Of a DNA stretch of 64,000 nt, positions 26,580-36,271 are shown piece after piece (within the stretch, counting starts at the first letter, position 1; every line of letters begins with the position of its first letter). Made by a program: the position numbers and the translations under genes. Location of the stretch: positions 310,001 through 374,000 of the forward strand of contig NZ_JAPFGP010000002.1 of the NCBI RefSeq assembly GCF_026241155.1. Direction: 5' to 3'. This DNA is from Paucibacter sp. PLA-PC-4. Its GTDB lineage: Bacteria > Pseudomonadota > Gammaproteobacteria > Burkholderiales > Burkholderiaceae_C. The notes below the pieces were generated by a model. The model was not told the origin of the DNA. It made no database searches and saw nothing but the letters and a program-made list of their open reading frames with translations.

Positions 26580-27869
26580 ATGAAGCTCGACTCCTTCTGG
26601 ACCGATTCGGCGCCGGCCTTTACGCCGGCCGCAGCCGAGCTGCCGGCGAGCGCCGATGTGGTGATCGTCGGCGGCGGCTTTACCGGCCTGTCCGCCGCCC
26701 GCAGCTTGGCCCAGCGTGGCGCGAATGTCGTGGTGCTGGAAGCCTGTGACCGGGTCGCCAAGGAAGCCTCGGGCCGCAACGGCGGCCATGTCAACAACGG
26801 CCTGGCGGTCGACTACGCGGCCGCGGCCGAGCAGTACGGCATTGACAAGGCGCGCGCCTGGTACCGCGAGTTCGATGCGGCGGTCGATACGGTGGCGCGT
26901 CTGGTGCAGGAGGAGCAGATAGCATGCGACTTCCAGCGCAACGGCAAGCTCAAGCTGGCCACCAAGCCGGCGCATTACGAGGCGCTTGCGCGCAGCTGCG
27001 AGCGGCTCGCGCGCGAGGTCGACCCCGATGTGGAGCTGCTGGACGCACGCCGGGTGCGCGACGAGGTATCCAGCGAGCGCTTCGTCGGCGGCCTGCTGCA
27101 GAAGAAAAGCGCGCAGATGCATATGGGCCGCTTCGCCACCGGGCTGGCTCAGGCCGCCGAGCGCAGCGGCGCGCAGATTCATCTGAACAGCCCGGTGCTG
27201 AAACTGCAGCGCCTGGGCCGCAGTGAAGCCCACATCGTGCACACACCACGAGGTGCCGTGCGTGCCAGGCAGGTTCTGGTGGCCACCGGCGCGACCCTGC
27301 ATGGCGGCTACGGGACTTTTGGCTGGCTGCGCCGACGCATCGTCGGCATCGGCAGCTTTATCGTCGTGACCGAGCCGCTCGGGTTTGAGCGCGCCCAGGC
27401 CCTGCTGGCCGGCCGTCGCACCTATGTGACGGTGGCCAATATCCACCACTACTTCCGCATGACGCCGGATCACCGCCTGGTATTTGGCGGCCGGGCGCGA
27501 TTTGCGATTTCCAGCCCCACCTCGGATCAGAAGAGTGGTGAGATTCTGCGGCGCGGCATGGCTGAGATATTTCCGCAACTGGCCGATGTGCGCATCGACT
27601 ACTGCTGGGGCGGCCTCGTCGACATGAGCCAGGACCGTCTGCCTCACGCCGGCGAGCGCGACGGCCTGTACTACTCGCTCGGCTATAGCGGTCATGGCAC
27701 GCAAATGTCGGTGCATATGGGCCAGCGCATGGCCGAGACCATGCTCGGCAACGCCGTGGCCAACCCCTGGCGCGACAGGCCCTGGCCGGCGATTCCCGGC
27801 CATCTGGGCCCGCCCTGGTTTTTGCCTGTGGTAGGGCTTTACTACCGCCTCAAGGACATGGTGTCCTGA
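26580..27869 (+). CDS. FAD-dependent amine oxidase (PuuB/gamma-glutamylputrescine oxidoreductase-like)
   Basis: 429 residues. The dinucleotide motif is DVVIVGGGFTGLSAARSL near residue 22, followed by EACDRVAKEASGRNGGHVNNG, the segment typical of PuuB and related DAO-fold amine oxidases. The C-terminal YSLGYSGHGTQMSVHMGQRMAE contacts the flavin. PuuB oxidises gamma-glutamylputrescine to an aldehyde; here no glutamate-putrescine ligase is nearby, so the true substrate may differ. Located between the HAD and the ABC importer in one direction. Confidence 0.87.
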   Translation: MKLDSFWTDSAPAFTPAAAELPASADVVIVGGGFTGLSAARSLAQRGANVVVLEACDRVAKEASGRNGGHVNNGLAVDYAAAAEQYGIDKARAWYREFDAAVDTVARLVQEEQIACDFQRNGKLKLATKPAHYEALARSCERLAREVDPDVELLDARRVRDEVSSERFVGGLLQKKSAQMHMGRFATGLAQAAERSGAQIHLNSPVLKLQRLGRSEAHIVHTPRGAVRARQVLVATGATLHGGYGTFGWLRRRIVGIGSFIVVTEPLGFERAQALLAGRRTYVTVANIHHYFRMTPDHRLVFGGRARFAISSPTSDQKSGEILRRGMAEIFPQLADVRIDYCWGGLVDMSQDRLPHAGERDGLYYSLGYSGHGTQMSVHMGQRMAETMLGNAVANPWRDRPWPAIPGHLGPPWFLPVVGLYYRLKDMVS

Positions 27870-27922
27870 GCTTACTTCGTCCCCGTCCGCCCCGTGTCCG
27901 TTTCACCCCTCCGGAGAAAATC

Positions 27923-29542
27923 ATGAACGAGAGCAAGAAGCTGCAAACCCTGATCGGTCCCCAGGAAAGCACCCGCGTGATGGATGCGCTCAAACGTGGC
28001 GCGACGCGCCGCGACATCCTTGCGATGCTGATGGCCGGCGGTATGCAGGCCGGTTTGGCCGGTGGCCTGGCGGGCACCGCACTATCGGCCCATGCACAGA
28101 CGCCCAGGCGCGGGGGCAAGATCCGGGTCGCAGGCGCTACCGGGGCGATCACCGACACGCTGGACCCGGCCAAGATGTCCAACCAGACGGACTATTCGCG
28201 CGGCTGCATGCTCTACAACGGTCTGACCTCGCTGGACGGCAGCCTGACGCCGCAGCCGGCTCTGGCCGAGGAGTTCGTGACCAAGGACGCCAAGGTCTGG
28301 ATCTTTAAACTGCGCAAGGGCGTGGTCTTTCATGACGGCAAGGCCCTGACCCCTGCCGACGTGGTGTTCTCGATTGCCCGCCACAAGGACGCCGCCACGG
28401 CCTCCAAGGCCAAGGCCCTGGCCGACCAGATCGACACGGTCAAGGCCACCGGCGCCAACGAGGTGACCATCACATTGAGCGCGCCCAACGCCGACCTGCC
28501 GGTGATCCTGGGCACCTTCCACTTCATGATCGTCAAGGACGGCACGACCGACTTCTCGACCGGCATCGGCACCGGCCCCTTCAAGCTCAAGGAGTTCAAG
28601 CCCGGCGTGCGCTCGATCGCGGTGCGCAACGAGGCCTACTGGAAGCCTGGTCGTCCTTATCTGGACGAGATTGAGTTCGTCGGAATCGGCGACGAGGGCG
28701 CCCGCGTCAACGCGCTGCTGTCGGGCGATCTGGATCTGGTCGCTGCGGTGAACCCGCGCTCGGTCGAGCGCATCAAGAGCACGCCCGGTTATGCGATCTT
28801 CAGCACCCAGTCGGGCCAGTACTCCGATCTGATCATGCGCCGCGATACGGGACCGGGCGCGAACCCCGACTTCGTGCTGGCGATGAAGCACCTGTTCGAC
28901 CGCGAGCAGATGAAGAAGTCCATCGCCTTGGGCCATGCGGTGATCGCCAACGACCAGCCGATCGACCCGACAAACCGCTTCCACTTTTCCGGTCTGCCGC
29001 AGCGTCCCTATGACCCGGAGAAGGCCAGGTTCCATCTGAAAAAGGCCAATCTGGGCAGCGCCGCCATTCCGGTCGTCGTATCGCCGGCCGCGATGTACTC
29101 GGTCGAGACGGCCCTGGTGCTGCAGCAGGCGGCACAGCGCGTCGGCCTGAATCTGGACGTCAAGCGCATGCCGGCCGACGGCTACTGGGCCAACCACTGG
29201 CTCAACAGCCCCGTGGGCTTTGGCAACATCAACCCGCGCCCCAGCGCCGACGCGCTGCTGACCCTCCTGTTCAAATCAGACGCGGCCTGGAACGAGTCGC
29301 GCTGGAAGAACGAGAGGTTCGACCAGCTCCTGATCGGCGCCCGCGCCGAGACCGATATGGCCAAGCGCAAGCAGATGTACGCCGATATGCAGACCATGAT
29401 CCATCAAGATGCCGGCATCGGTATCCCGCTGTTCCTGGCCAGCATCGACGGCCATAGCAGCAAGCTCAAGGGTCTGTCGCCGATCCCGCTGGGCGGCTTG
29501 ATGGGCTATTCCTTCGCCGAGCATGTGTGGCTCGACGCCTGA
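27923..29542 (+). CDS. Peptide/opine-type ABC transporter substrate-binding protein
   Basis: 539 residues, family SBP_bac_5. A long N-terminal region carries a twin-arginine signal (TRRDILAML) with a cleavage site near SAHA-Q, so the protein is exported by Tat. The core has GGKIRVAG, the ALAEEF segment and WIFKLRKGVVFHDGKAL, all characteristic of dipeptide/oligopeptide binding proteins. GGAGAA precedes the start. It delivers the substrate of this block to the two permeases encoded next. Such proteins also bind opines, polyamine conjugates or nickel, so the ligand is open. Confidence 0.92.
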   Translation: MNESKKLQTLIGPQESTRVMDALKRGATRRDILAMLMAGGMQAGLAGGLAGTALSAHAQTPRRGGKIRVAGATGAITDTLDPAKMSNQTDYSRGCMLYNGLTSLDGSLTPQPALAEEFVTKDAKVWIFKLRKGVVFHDGKALTPADVVFSIARHKDAATASKAKALADQIDTVKATGANEVTITLSAPNADLPVILGTFHFMIVKDGTTDFSTGIGTGPFKLKEFKPGVRSIAVRNEAYWKPGRPYLDEIEFVGIGDEGARVNALLSGDLDLVAAVNPRSVERIKSTPGYAIFSTQSGQYSDLIMRRDTGPGANPDFVLAMKHLFDREQMKKSIALGHAVIANDQPIDPTNRFHFSGLPQRPYDPEKARFHLKKANLGSAAIPVVVSPAAMYSVETALVLQQAAQRVGLNLDVKRMPADGYWANHWLNSPVGFGNINPRPSADALLTLLFKSDAAWNESRWKNERFDQLLIGARAETDMAKRKQMYADMQTMIHQDAGIGIPLFLASIDGHSSKLKGLSPIPLGGLMGYSFAEHVWLDA

Positions 29543-29568
29543 TTGATCGCGCCTGAGCTACGACCATC

Positions 29569-30525
29569 ATGAACCTGCTGATCCTGCGACTCATCGTCAA
29601 CCGCGTGGCGCTGGCCCTGGTGTCGCTGCTGGTGGTGTCTGCGGTCGTGTTCACGATCACGGCCCTGTTGCCCGGCGATGCGGCGCAGGCCCAACTGGGC
29701 CAGGAGGCCACGGCCGAGTCGCTGGCCGCGCTGCGCGAGCAGATGGGGCTGAACGTACCGGCCCACCAGCGTTACTGGGCCTGGCTCTCGGGCATGGTGA
29801 TCGGCAATCCCGGGCTCTCGATCGTGACACATATGCCGGTGGCCGACATGATCTCCAGCCGGCTGCCCAATTCGGTCAAGCTGGCGGCCATCACGGCCGC
29901 CATCGCGGTGCCGCTGGCGCTGGCGCTGGGCATCGCGTCGGCGATGTGGCGCGGCTCCTGGTTCGACCGTCTCGCCAGCTCGGGCGCGGTGGCTGTGGTC
30001 TCGGTGCCGGAGTTCCTGGTCGCGACGTTGGCGGTGCTGATTTTTGCGGTCGAGCTGCGCTGGCTACCGGCGCTCTCGTATAGCAGCAGCGTCGACTCGA
30101 TCGGTCAGATGCTGCGGGCCTTCGCGATGCCTGTGCTGAGCCTTTGCTGCGTAACGATGGCGCAGATGATGCGCATGACCCGTGCGGCCGTGGTCGACCA
30201 GTTGCGTGCGCCCTATATCGAGATGGTGCGGCTCAAGGGTGCCTCGCCGACCCGCATGGTGCTGGCCCATGCGCTGCCGAACGCAATCGGGCCGATCGCC
30301 AATGCGGTGGCGCTGTCGATGTCCTATCTGCTGGGCGGCGTCATCATCGTCGAGACCATCTTCAACTACCCAGGGATCGCCAGCCTGATGGTGGACGGCG
30401 TCAGCCAGCGGGATATGCCGCTGGTGCAGACCTGCGCGATGCTGTTCTGCGCCGTCTATCTGCTGCTGGTGACGCTGGCCGATATCTGCAGCATCGTTGC
30501 CAATCCCCGCCTTCGCCATCGCTGA
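29569..30525 (+). CDS. ABC transporter permease, DppB/OppB type
   Basis: 318 residues with six predicted membrane segments. The N-terminal membrane anchor and ITALLPGDAAQ loop are typical of DppB/OppB. The EAA-like cytoplasmic loop that contacts the ATPase is at YIEMVRLKGASPTRMVLAHALPNA. The gene follows the binding protein by 26 bp and precedes DppC by 13 bp. Confidence 0.92.
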   Translation: MNLLILRLIVNRVALALVSLLVVSAVVFTITALLPGDAAQAQLGQEATAESLAALREQMGLNVPAHQRYWAWLSGMVIGNPGLSIVTHMPVADMISSRLPNSVKLAAITAAIAVPLALALGIASAMWRGSWFDRLASSGAVAVVSVPEFLVATLAVLIFAVELRWLPALSYSSSVDSIGQMLRAFAMPVLSLCCVTMAQMMRMTRAAVVDQLRAPYIEMVRLKGASPTRMVLAHALPNAIGPIANAVALSMSYLLGGVIIVETIFNYPGIASLMVDGVSQRDMPLVQTCAMLFCAVYLLLVTLADICSIVANPRLRHR

Positions 30526-30538
30526 ATCAAGGCCACCC

Positions 30539-31414
30539 ATGTCCACCCTGACCCCCACCACTGCAGAACCCGCCGCACCGCGCGCGCGGCGCCGTCTGCT
30601 GCCTTCGATGAGCTGGCCCGGCCTCCTGGGTCTGGCCGTGCTGCTGGCCTGGATGCTGGCCGCCCTGATCGGCCCCAGCCTGATGGGCCAGGGCGGCTCC
30701 GATATGGGGGCGGGCGATGTGTTCGCCGGCATCAGTGCCCAGCACTGGCTGGGCACTGACTATCTGGGCCGCGACATGCTGGCCCGCGTGATCGAGGGCG
30801 CGCGCTACACGGTCGGTGTGGCACTGCTGGCCACCGTCGCGGCCAGCAGCACCGGCACCGTGTTGGCCCTGCTTGCGGCCTCCAGCGCACCCTGGCTGGA
30901 CGGCGCCTTGAGCCGTGGCATCGACACGCTAACCTCGATCCCATCGAAGATGTTGGCCCTGATCATGGTCGCGGCCTTCGGCTCCTCGCTGCCGATGCTC
31001 ATATTGACGGCGGCCATTATCTACGTGCCCGGTGCCTACCGCATCGCCCGATCGCTGGCCGTCAATATCAACGCGATGGACTATGTGGTGGTGGCTCGCA
31101 CGCGCGGCGAAGGCAGGCTCTACATCATGCTGCAGGAGATCCTGCCGAATATCGTCAATCCGATGCTGGCCGATCTGGGCCTGCGCTTTGTCTACGTCGT
31201 GCTGCTCCTAGCCTCGCTGAGCTTCCTGGGCCTTGGCGTGCAGCCGCCGGCAGCCGACTGGGGCTCGCTGGTGCGCGAGAATATCGGCGCACTGCCCACC
31301 GGTGGCGCCGCCATCATCGCGCCGGCGCTGGCTATCGCCAGCCTGACCATCGCGGTGAATCTGCTGATTGACAACCTGCCGGGCCGCGCGGCCCGCGAAG
31401 GCGGGGTGCACTGA
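30539..31414 (+). CDS. ABC transporter permease, DppC/OppC type
   Basis: 291 residues from ATG 30539; an upstream in-frame extension overlaps dppB and is not needed. Six membrane segments. The family motif HWLGTDYLGRDMLARVIEGAR follows the first segment, and the EAA loop is YVVVARTRGEGRLYIMLQEILPN. Its TGA shares one base with the ATG of the ATPase gene (TGATG), so translation is coupled. Confidence 0.92.
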   Translation: MSTLTPTTAEPAAPRARRRLLPSMSWPGLLGLAVLLAWMLAALIGPSLMGQGGSDMGAGDVFAGISAQHWLGTDYLGRDMLARVIEGARYTVGVALLATVAASSTGTVLALLAASSAPWLDGALSRGIDTLTSIPSKMLALIMVAAFGSSLPMLILTAAIIYVPGAYRIARSLAVNINAMDYVVVARTRGEGRLYIMLQEILPNIVNPMLADLGLRFVYVVLLLASLSFLGLGVQPPAADWGSLVRENIGALPTGGAAIIAPALAIASLTIAVNLLIDNLPGRAAREGGVH

Positions 31415-33063
31415 TGGGCGCGCCAGTCACAGTGCGCGATTTGTGCATCGTCGTCGACAAAGCGAATGGCGCAGGCGAACAGGCCATTGTCGATAAGCTC
31501 AATTTTTCCATCGCCCCCGGTGAGGTGCTGGCCCTGATCGGCGAGTCCGGCTCGGGCAAAACCACCACCGCACTCGCGCTGATGGGCTATGCCCGCCACG
31601 GCTGCCGCATCGCCGGCGGCAGCATCACGATAGGCAACACCGATGTGCTGGCACTGTCCGAGCCGCAGCAGCGCGCATTGCGCGGGCGCACGGTTGCCTA
31701 TATTGCGCAGAGCGCGGCGGCGTCATTCAACCCCTCGCGGACCATCATGGACCAGGTTGTCGAGCCGGCGCTGATCCACCGGCTGATGCCCCGCGCCGCG
31801 GCCGAGGCCAAGGCCGTCGAGCTGTTCCGCGAGCTGGCGCTGCCCGATCCCGACGCGATCGGGTCGCGGTACCCACATCAGGTCTCCGGCGGGCAGCTGC
31901 AGCGCCTGATGGCGGCAATGGCTTTGATCAGTGATCCCGATCTGGTGGTACTCGACGAGCCGACCACGGCGCTGGACGTGACCACGCAGATCGAGGTGCT
32001 GCGCGCCTTCCGGCGCGTCGTGCGCGAGCGCCGCGCCACCGCCGTCTATGTCAGCCACGACCTGGCCGTCGTGGCCCAGATGGCCGATCACATCCTGGTG
32101 CTGCGCGACGGCACGATGCGCGAAATCGGCGCCACCCAGCAGATCATCACCGCACCGGTCAATGACTACACCCAATGCCTGCTGGCAGCCGCGCAGCCGC
32201 GCGAGCGCGCGGGTGGCCTGTGCTCGGCCCAGGCTGGCAACAATCAACCGCTGCTGGAGGTCAATGGCCTGTCTGCCGGCTACGGCCCGGTCGACAAGGA
32301 GGGCAAGCCGGCCATCCTGATTCTTGAAGACATCCATCTGAAGCTGTATCGCGGCCAGGCGATCGGTGTGATCGGCGAATCGGGCTCGGGCAAGACCACA
32401 TTGGCACGCGCCATCGCCGGACTGATCGCGCCAGCCAAGGGGCAGATGCTGTTCAACGGTAAGGCGCTGCCACCTACGCTGGCCCAGCGCAGCAAGGACG
32501 AGCTGCGCCGCGTGCAAATCGTGTTCCAGATGGCCGATACCGCACTGAACCCCAGCCACAGCATCGAGCGCATCCTGGCCCGGCCGTTGCAGTTCTACAA
32601 AGGCCTCACGGGCGCGGCGCTGCAAAAACGCATCGCCCAACTGCTGGACCTGGTCAAGCTGCCGGCCACCAGTGCCCAGCGCCTGCCCGGCGGGCTGTCG
32701 GGCGGGCAGAAGCAGCGCGTCAATCTGGCCCGTGCGCTGGCCGCCGAGCCCGACCTGATCCTTTGCGACGAGGTCACCTCGGCGCTGGACACGGTGGTCG
32801 GCGCCGCGGTGCTTGACCTGATCGCAGAGCTGCGGCGCGAGCTGGGCCTGTCCTACCTCTTCATCAGCCACGATCTGCACACGGTGCGCTCGGTCTGCGA
32901 CGAGATCGTCGTCATGCAGCACGGCCGCAAACTGGCTCAGGTGGCGCGTGCCGACTACGAGCGCGGTCCGCACCATCCCTATTACGAGCTGCTGGCCCGC
33001 TCGGTGCCCGAGCTGCGCCAGGGCTGGCTCGACGAGCAGCAGCCGGCGGCGCAACACTCCTGA
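31414..33063 (+). CDS. ABC transporter ATP-binding protein, fused DppD-DppF type
   Basis: 549 residues holding two complete nucleotide-binding domains in one chain. Domain 1 has Walker A GESGSGKTTTA, signature SGGQLQRLM and Walker B VVLDEPTTALD. Domain 2 (from about 285) has GESGSGKTTLA, LSGGQKQRVNLA and LILCDEVTSALD. In domain 2 the usual Glu-Pro after Walker B reads Glu-Val, but the catalytic Glu is kept. It powers the importer encoded by the three preceding genes. Such fusions are common in importers for peptides, glutathione and opines. Confidence 0.92.
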   Translation: MGAPVTVRDLCIVVDKANGAGEQAIVDKLNFSIAPGEVLALIGESGSGKTTTALALMGYARHGCRIAGGSITIGNTDVLALSEPQQRALRGRTVAYIAQSAAASFNPSRTIMDQVVEPALIHRLMPRAAAEAKAVELFRELALPDPDAIGSRYPHQVSGGQLQRLMAAMALISDPDLVVLDEPTTALDVTTQIEVLRAFRRVVRERRATAVYVSHDLAVVAQMADHILVLRDGTMREIGATQQIITAPVNDYTQCLLAAAQPRERAGGLCSAQAGNNQPLLEVNGLSAGYGPVDKEGKPAILILEDIHLKLYRGQAIGVIGESGSGKTTLARAIAGLIAPAKGQMLFNGKALPPTLAQRSKDELRRVQIVFQMADTALNPSHSIERILARPLQFYKGLTGAALQKRIAQLLDLVKLPATSAQRLPGGLSGGQKQRVNLARALAAEPDLILCDEVTSALDTVVGAAVLDLIAELRRELGLSYLFISHDLHTVRSVCDEIVVMQHGRKLAQVARADYERGPHHPYYELLARSVPELRQGWLDEQQPAAQHS

Positions 33064-33081
33064 ATCGGAACGAGAAAACCC

Positions 33082-34152
33082 ATGAAGACCTACAAGATCG
33101 CCGTGATTCCCGGCGACGGCATCGGCAAGGAAGTGATGCCCGAGGGCTTGCGGGCGCTGCAGGCCGCAGCCCAGCGCTTCGGCTTCCAGCTCGCGCTGAC
33201 CCATATCGACTGGGCGAGCTGCGACTACTACGCCCAGACCGGCGCGATGATGCCCGACGACTGGAAGGCCCAACTCGAGGGCATGGACGCCATCCTGTTC
33301 GGCGCGGTCGGCTGGCCGGCCACGGTCCCCGACCACGTCTCGCTGTGGGGTTCGCTCTTGAAGTTCCGCCGCGAGTTCGACCAGTACATCAATCTGCGCC
33401 CGGTGCGCCTGTTCGACGGTGTGCCGTGCCCGTTGGCTGGACGCAAGGCCGGTGAGATCGACTACTTCGTCGTGCGCGAGAACACCGAGGGCGAGTACAC
33501 CAATCTGGGCGGCATCATGTATGCCGGCACCGAGCGAGAGATCGTGATCCAGGAGTCGGTCTACTCACGCCATGGCACCGACCGGGTACTGAAGTACGCC
33601 TTCGAGCTGGCCGACAGCCGTGCGCGCAAGCACCTGACAGTGGCGACAAAGAGCAACGGTATCGCGATCAGCATGCCCTGGTGGGACGGCCGCGCGGATG
33701 CGGTGGCCCAGGGCTATCCGTCGGTCACGGTGGATAAGCAGCACATCGACATCCTCAGCGCGCGCTTTGTGCTGCAACCGGGGCGCTTTGATGTGGTGGT
33801 GGCCAGCAATCTGTTCGGCGACATCCTGTCGGACCTGGGGCCGGCGACCACCGGCACGATTGGCCTGGCGCCTTCGGCCAATCTGAACCCGGAGCGCAAG
33901 TTTCCCTCGCTGTTCGAACCGGTGCATGGTTCGGCGCCGGACATTTATGGGCAGAACATTGCCAACCCGGTCGCGATGATCTGGTCGGCGGCGCTGATGC
34001 TGGACTTCCTGGGCGAGCGGGCCGCGCATGATGCGATCCTGAAGGCCATCGAGACGGTGCTGGTCGAGGGGCCGCGTACACGTGATCTGGGGGGCCAGGC
34101 CTCGACGACCGAGATGGGTGAGGCGCTGGCCGGCCTGCTGGCGCGGACCTGA
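33082..34152 (+). CDS. dmlA: D-malate/tartrate dehydrogenase (decarboxylating)
   Basis: 356 residues. Very close to DmlA/TtuC: it begins IAVIPGDGIGKEVMPEG, has the substrate loop LKFRREFDQYINLRPVR, the NAD segment EPVHGSAPDIYG and the metal-binding Asp residues in SNLFGDILSDLGP. It oxidatively decarboxylates D-malate to pyruvate, and tartrate in some members, with NAD and Mn or Mg. It follows the ABC genes by 18 bp and probably belongs to the same transcript. Its presence hints that a D-hydroxyacid side product is formed, or that the gene is used separately. Confidence 0.88.
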   Translation: MKTYKIAVIPGDGIGKEVMPEGLRALQAAAQRFGFQLALTHIDWASCDYYAQTGAMMPDDWKAQLEGMDAILFGAVGWPATVPDHVSLWGSLLKFRREFDQYINLRPVRLFDGVPCPLAGRKAGEIDYFVVRENTEGEYTNLGGIMYAGTEREIVIQESVYSRHGTDRVLKYAFELADSRARKHLTVATKSNGIAISMPWWDGRADAVAQGYPSVTVDKQHIDILSARFVLQPGRFDVVVASNLFGDILSDLGPATTGTIGLAPSANLNPERKFPSLFEPVHGSAPDIYGQNIANPVAMIWSAALMLDFLGERAAHDAILKAIETVLVEGPRTRDLGGQASTTEMGEALAGLLART

Positions 34153-34162
34153 GGAGCATCCA

Positions 34163-35635
34163 ATGACGCAAGCCCTGACCCTGAACCGCCCCGAGCTGCA
34201 GCGCACGCAGAACTTCATCAATGCCCGCTGGTGCGAGGCGCTGGACGGCCGGCGCCTGCCGGTCAGCGACCCGGCCACCGATGCGGTCTTTGCCGAGGTG
34301 CCCGACAGCAGCGCCGCCGATGCGCGCGCCGCAGTCGATGCCGCCCACGCCGCCTTGCCGGCCTGGCGCGCGACCCCGGCCCGGCAGCGCGCCCAACTGC
34401 TAAAGCGCTGGCACGCGCTGATCATCGAGCACCAGCAGGACCTGGGCCGGCTGATCTCGCGCGAGCAGGGCAAGCCGCTGGCCGAGGGCCTGGGCGAGGT
34501 GCTGTATGCGGCCAGCTATGTCGAGTGGTTTGCCGAGGAGGCCACGCGCATCTGCGGCGATGTGATCGCGCCGCCGGTGGCGGGGCGGCGCATGCTGGTG
34601 CTGAAGGAGCCGGTCGGCGTGGTCGCGGCGATCACGCCCTGGAACTTCCCGGCCGCGATGATTGCCCGCAAGATCGCGCCGGCGCTGGCGGCCGGCTGCA
34701 CCGTGGTCGCCAAGCCGGCCGAGGACACGCCGCTGACGGCCCTGGCCCTGGTGGCGCTGGCCGAGCAGGCGGGTTTGCCGGTGGGGGTGCTGAACATCGT
34801 CAGCGCCTCGCGCGAGCGCACGCCCGAGGTGGTCGATGTCTGGCTGGCCGATGCGCGGGTGCGCAAGATCACCTTTACCGGCTCGACGCCGGTGGGCAAG
34901 CATCTGGCGCGTGAGTCGGCCGCCACCTTGAAGAAGCTCTCGCTGGAGCTGGGCGGCAACGCGCCCTTCATCGTCTTCGACGATGCCGATCTGGACGCGG
35001 CGGTGGCCGGATTGATGGTGGCCAAGTTCCGCAATGGCGGCCAGACCTGCGTCTGCCCGAACCGCGTGTTCGTGCAGGCGGCCGTGCACGACGCCTTCGT
35101 CGAGAAGCTGGCGGCGCGCGTCGCGACGCTGAAGCTGGGGCCGGCCAGCGCGCCGGACTCGCAGATCGGGCCGATGATCAACGCCCGCGCGGTCGACAAG
35201 ATCGACCGCCATGTGGCCGATGCGGTGCAGCGAGGCGCCCGCGTCGTGGTCGGCGGCCAGCGCTCGGCGCTGGGCCCGAACTACTATGCGCCGACCGTGC
35301 TGATCGGCGCCGATGCGGCCATGGCCTGCTCCTGCGAGGAGACCTTCGGCCCGGTGGTTCCGATCACCTGTTTCGAGACCGAGGCCGAGGTGCTGGCCGC
35401 TGCGAACGACACGCCCTTCGGCCTGGCCGGCTACTTCTACTCGCGCGATGTCGCGCGCATCTGGCGCGTGGCCGACGCGCTGGAGACCGGCATCGTCGGC
35501 ATCAACGAGGGCGCGCTGGCCGCCGAGGCGGCGCCCTTTGGTGGCGTCAAGGAATCGGGCTACGGCCGGGAGGGCTCACGCCATGGCCTAGACGACTATC
35601 TGCAGATGAAATACCTCTGCCAGGGCGGACTTTAG
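34163..35635 (+). CDS. gabD: Succinate-semialdehyde dehydrogenase
   Basis: 490 residues from ATG 34163, with GAGGAG ten bases upstream; a longer frame inside dmlA is not used. Typical of GabD: ITPWNFPAAMIARKIAPAL, ELGGNAPFIVF (general base) and GGQTCVCPNR with catalytic Cys and the regulatory second Cys. It converts succinate semialdehyde to succinate, feeding the TCA cycle. As last gene of the rightward block it supports a pathway that ends in a C4 semialdehyde such as one from GABA or a polyamine. It converges directly on yciO; the stop codons abut. Confidence 0.9.
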   Translation: MTQALTLNRPELQRTQNFINARWCEALDGRRLPVSDPATDAVFAEVPDSSAADARAAVDAAHAALPAWRATPARQRAQLLKRWHALIIEHQQDLGRLISREQGKPLAEGLGEVLYAASYVEWFAEEATRICGDVIAPPVAGRRMLVLKEPVGVVAAITPWNFPAAMIARKIAPALAAGCTVVAKPAEDTPLTALALVALAEQAGLPVGVLNIVSASRERTPEVVDVWLADARVRKITFTGSTPVGKHLARESAATLKKLSLELGGNAPFIVFDDADLDAAVAGLMVAKFRNGGQTCVCPNRVFVQAAVHDAFVEKLAARVATLKLGPASAPDSQIGPMINARAVDKIDRHVADAVQRGARVVVGGQRSALGPNYYAPTVLIGADAAMACSCEETFGPVVPITCFETEAEVLAAANDTPFGLAGYFYSRDVARIWRVADALETGIVGINEGALAAEAAPFGGVKESGYGREGSRHGLDDYLQMKYLCQGGL

Positions 35636-36262
35636 TCACTCCAATCCCACGCAGGCTGGGTCGCCGCAGCCGCGCCGCACCAGCACCGGCTCGTCCCCCG
35701 TCATATCGACCACGGTGGTGGGCTCCATCGTGCAGGCGCCGGCGTCGATGATGACTTGCAGCAGCTTGTCGTAGCGGGCTGAGATGTCCTGCGCGTCGTT
35801 TAGCGGCTCGCTCTCGCCGGGCGGGATCAAGGTGGTGGCCAGCAGTGGCTGGCCAAAGATGGCCAGCAGCTCTTGCGTCACCCTGTGGTCGGGCACGCGT
35901 AGGCCGATGGTGCGGCGCGAAGGGTGTGAGACGCGGCGCGGCACTTCCTTGGTGGCTTCCAGGATGAAGGTGAAGGCGCCCGGCGTAGCGGACTTCAGCA
36001 GCCGGTACTGCTTGTTGTCGACCCGCGCATAGCTGGCCAGCTCGCTGAGGTCGCGGCACAAAAGAGTTAGATGATGCTTATCGTCGACCCCGCGGATGCG
36101 ACGCAGCGTCTCGGCGGCGGCCTTGTCGTCCAGATGGCAGACCAGGGCGTAGCTGGAGTCGGTGGGGATTGCGGCGATGCCGCCGCTGTGCAGGATCTGC
36201 GCCGCTTGCTTCAGAAAGCGGACCTGCGGGTTGTCGGGGTGGACTTCGAAGAGTTGGGCCAT
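35636..36262 (-). CDS. yciO: YciO family protein (Sua5/YrdC/YwlC fold)
   Basis: 208 residues, as in E. coli YciO (206). The YrdC-like nucleotide pocket is visible in GIAAIPTDSSYAL, RIRGVDDKHHLTLLCRDLSEL and the PGAFTFILEATKEVPRR segment. YciO is a paralogue of the threonylcarbamoyl-AMP synthase TsaC, but the KxR signature is altered and its cellular role is uncertain. Third gene of an operon with the PHP-domain RNase and a DMT transporter; in E. coli yciO also lies beside the PHP gene. Confidence 0.88.
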   Translation of the reverse strand: MAQLFEVHPDNPQVRFLKQAAQILHSGGIAAIPTDSSYALVCHLDDKAAAETLRRIRGVDDKHHLTLLCRDLSELASYARVDNKQYRLLKSATPGAFTFILEATKEVPRRVSHPSRRTIGLRVPDHRVTQELLAIFGQPLLATTLIPPGESEPLNDAQDISARYDKLLQVIIDAGACTMEPTTVVDMTGDEPVLVRRGCGDPACVGLE

Positions 36263-36271
36263 GGCCCATTC

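Noticed and set aside
31723-33336. 537-codon open frame on the minus strand over the fused ABC ATPase
   Set aside because: Walker and signature motifs are on the plus strand; the antisense product has none.
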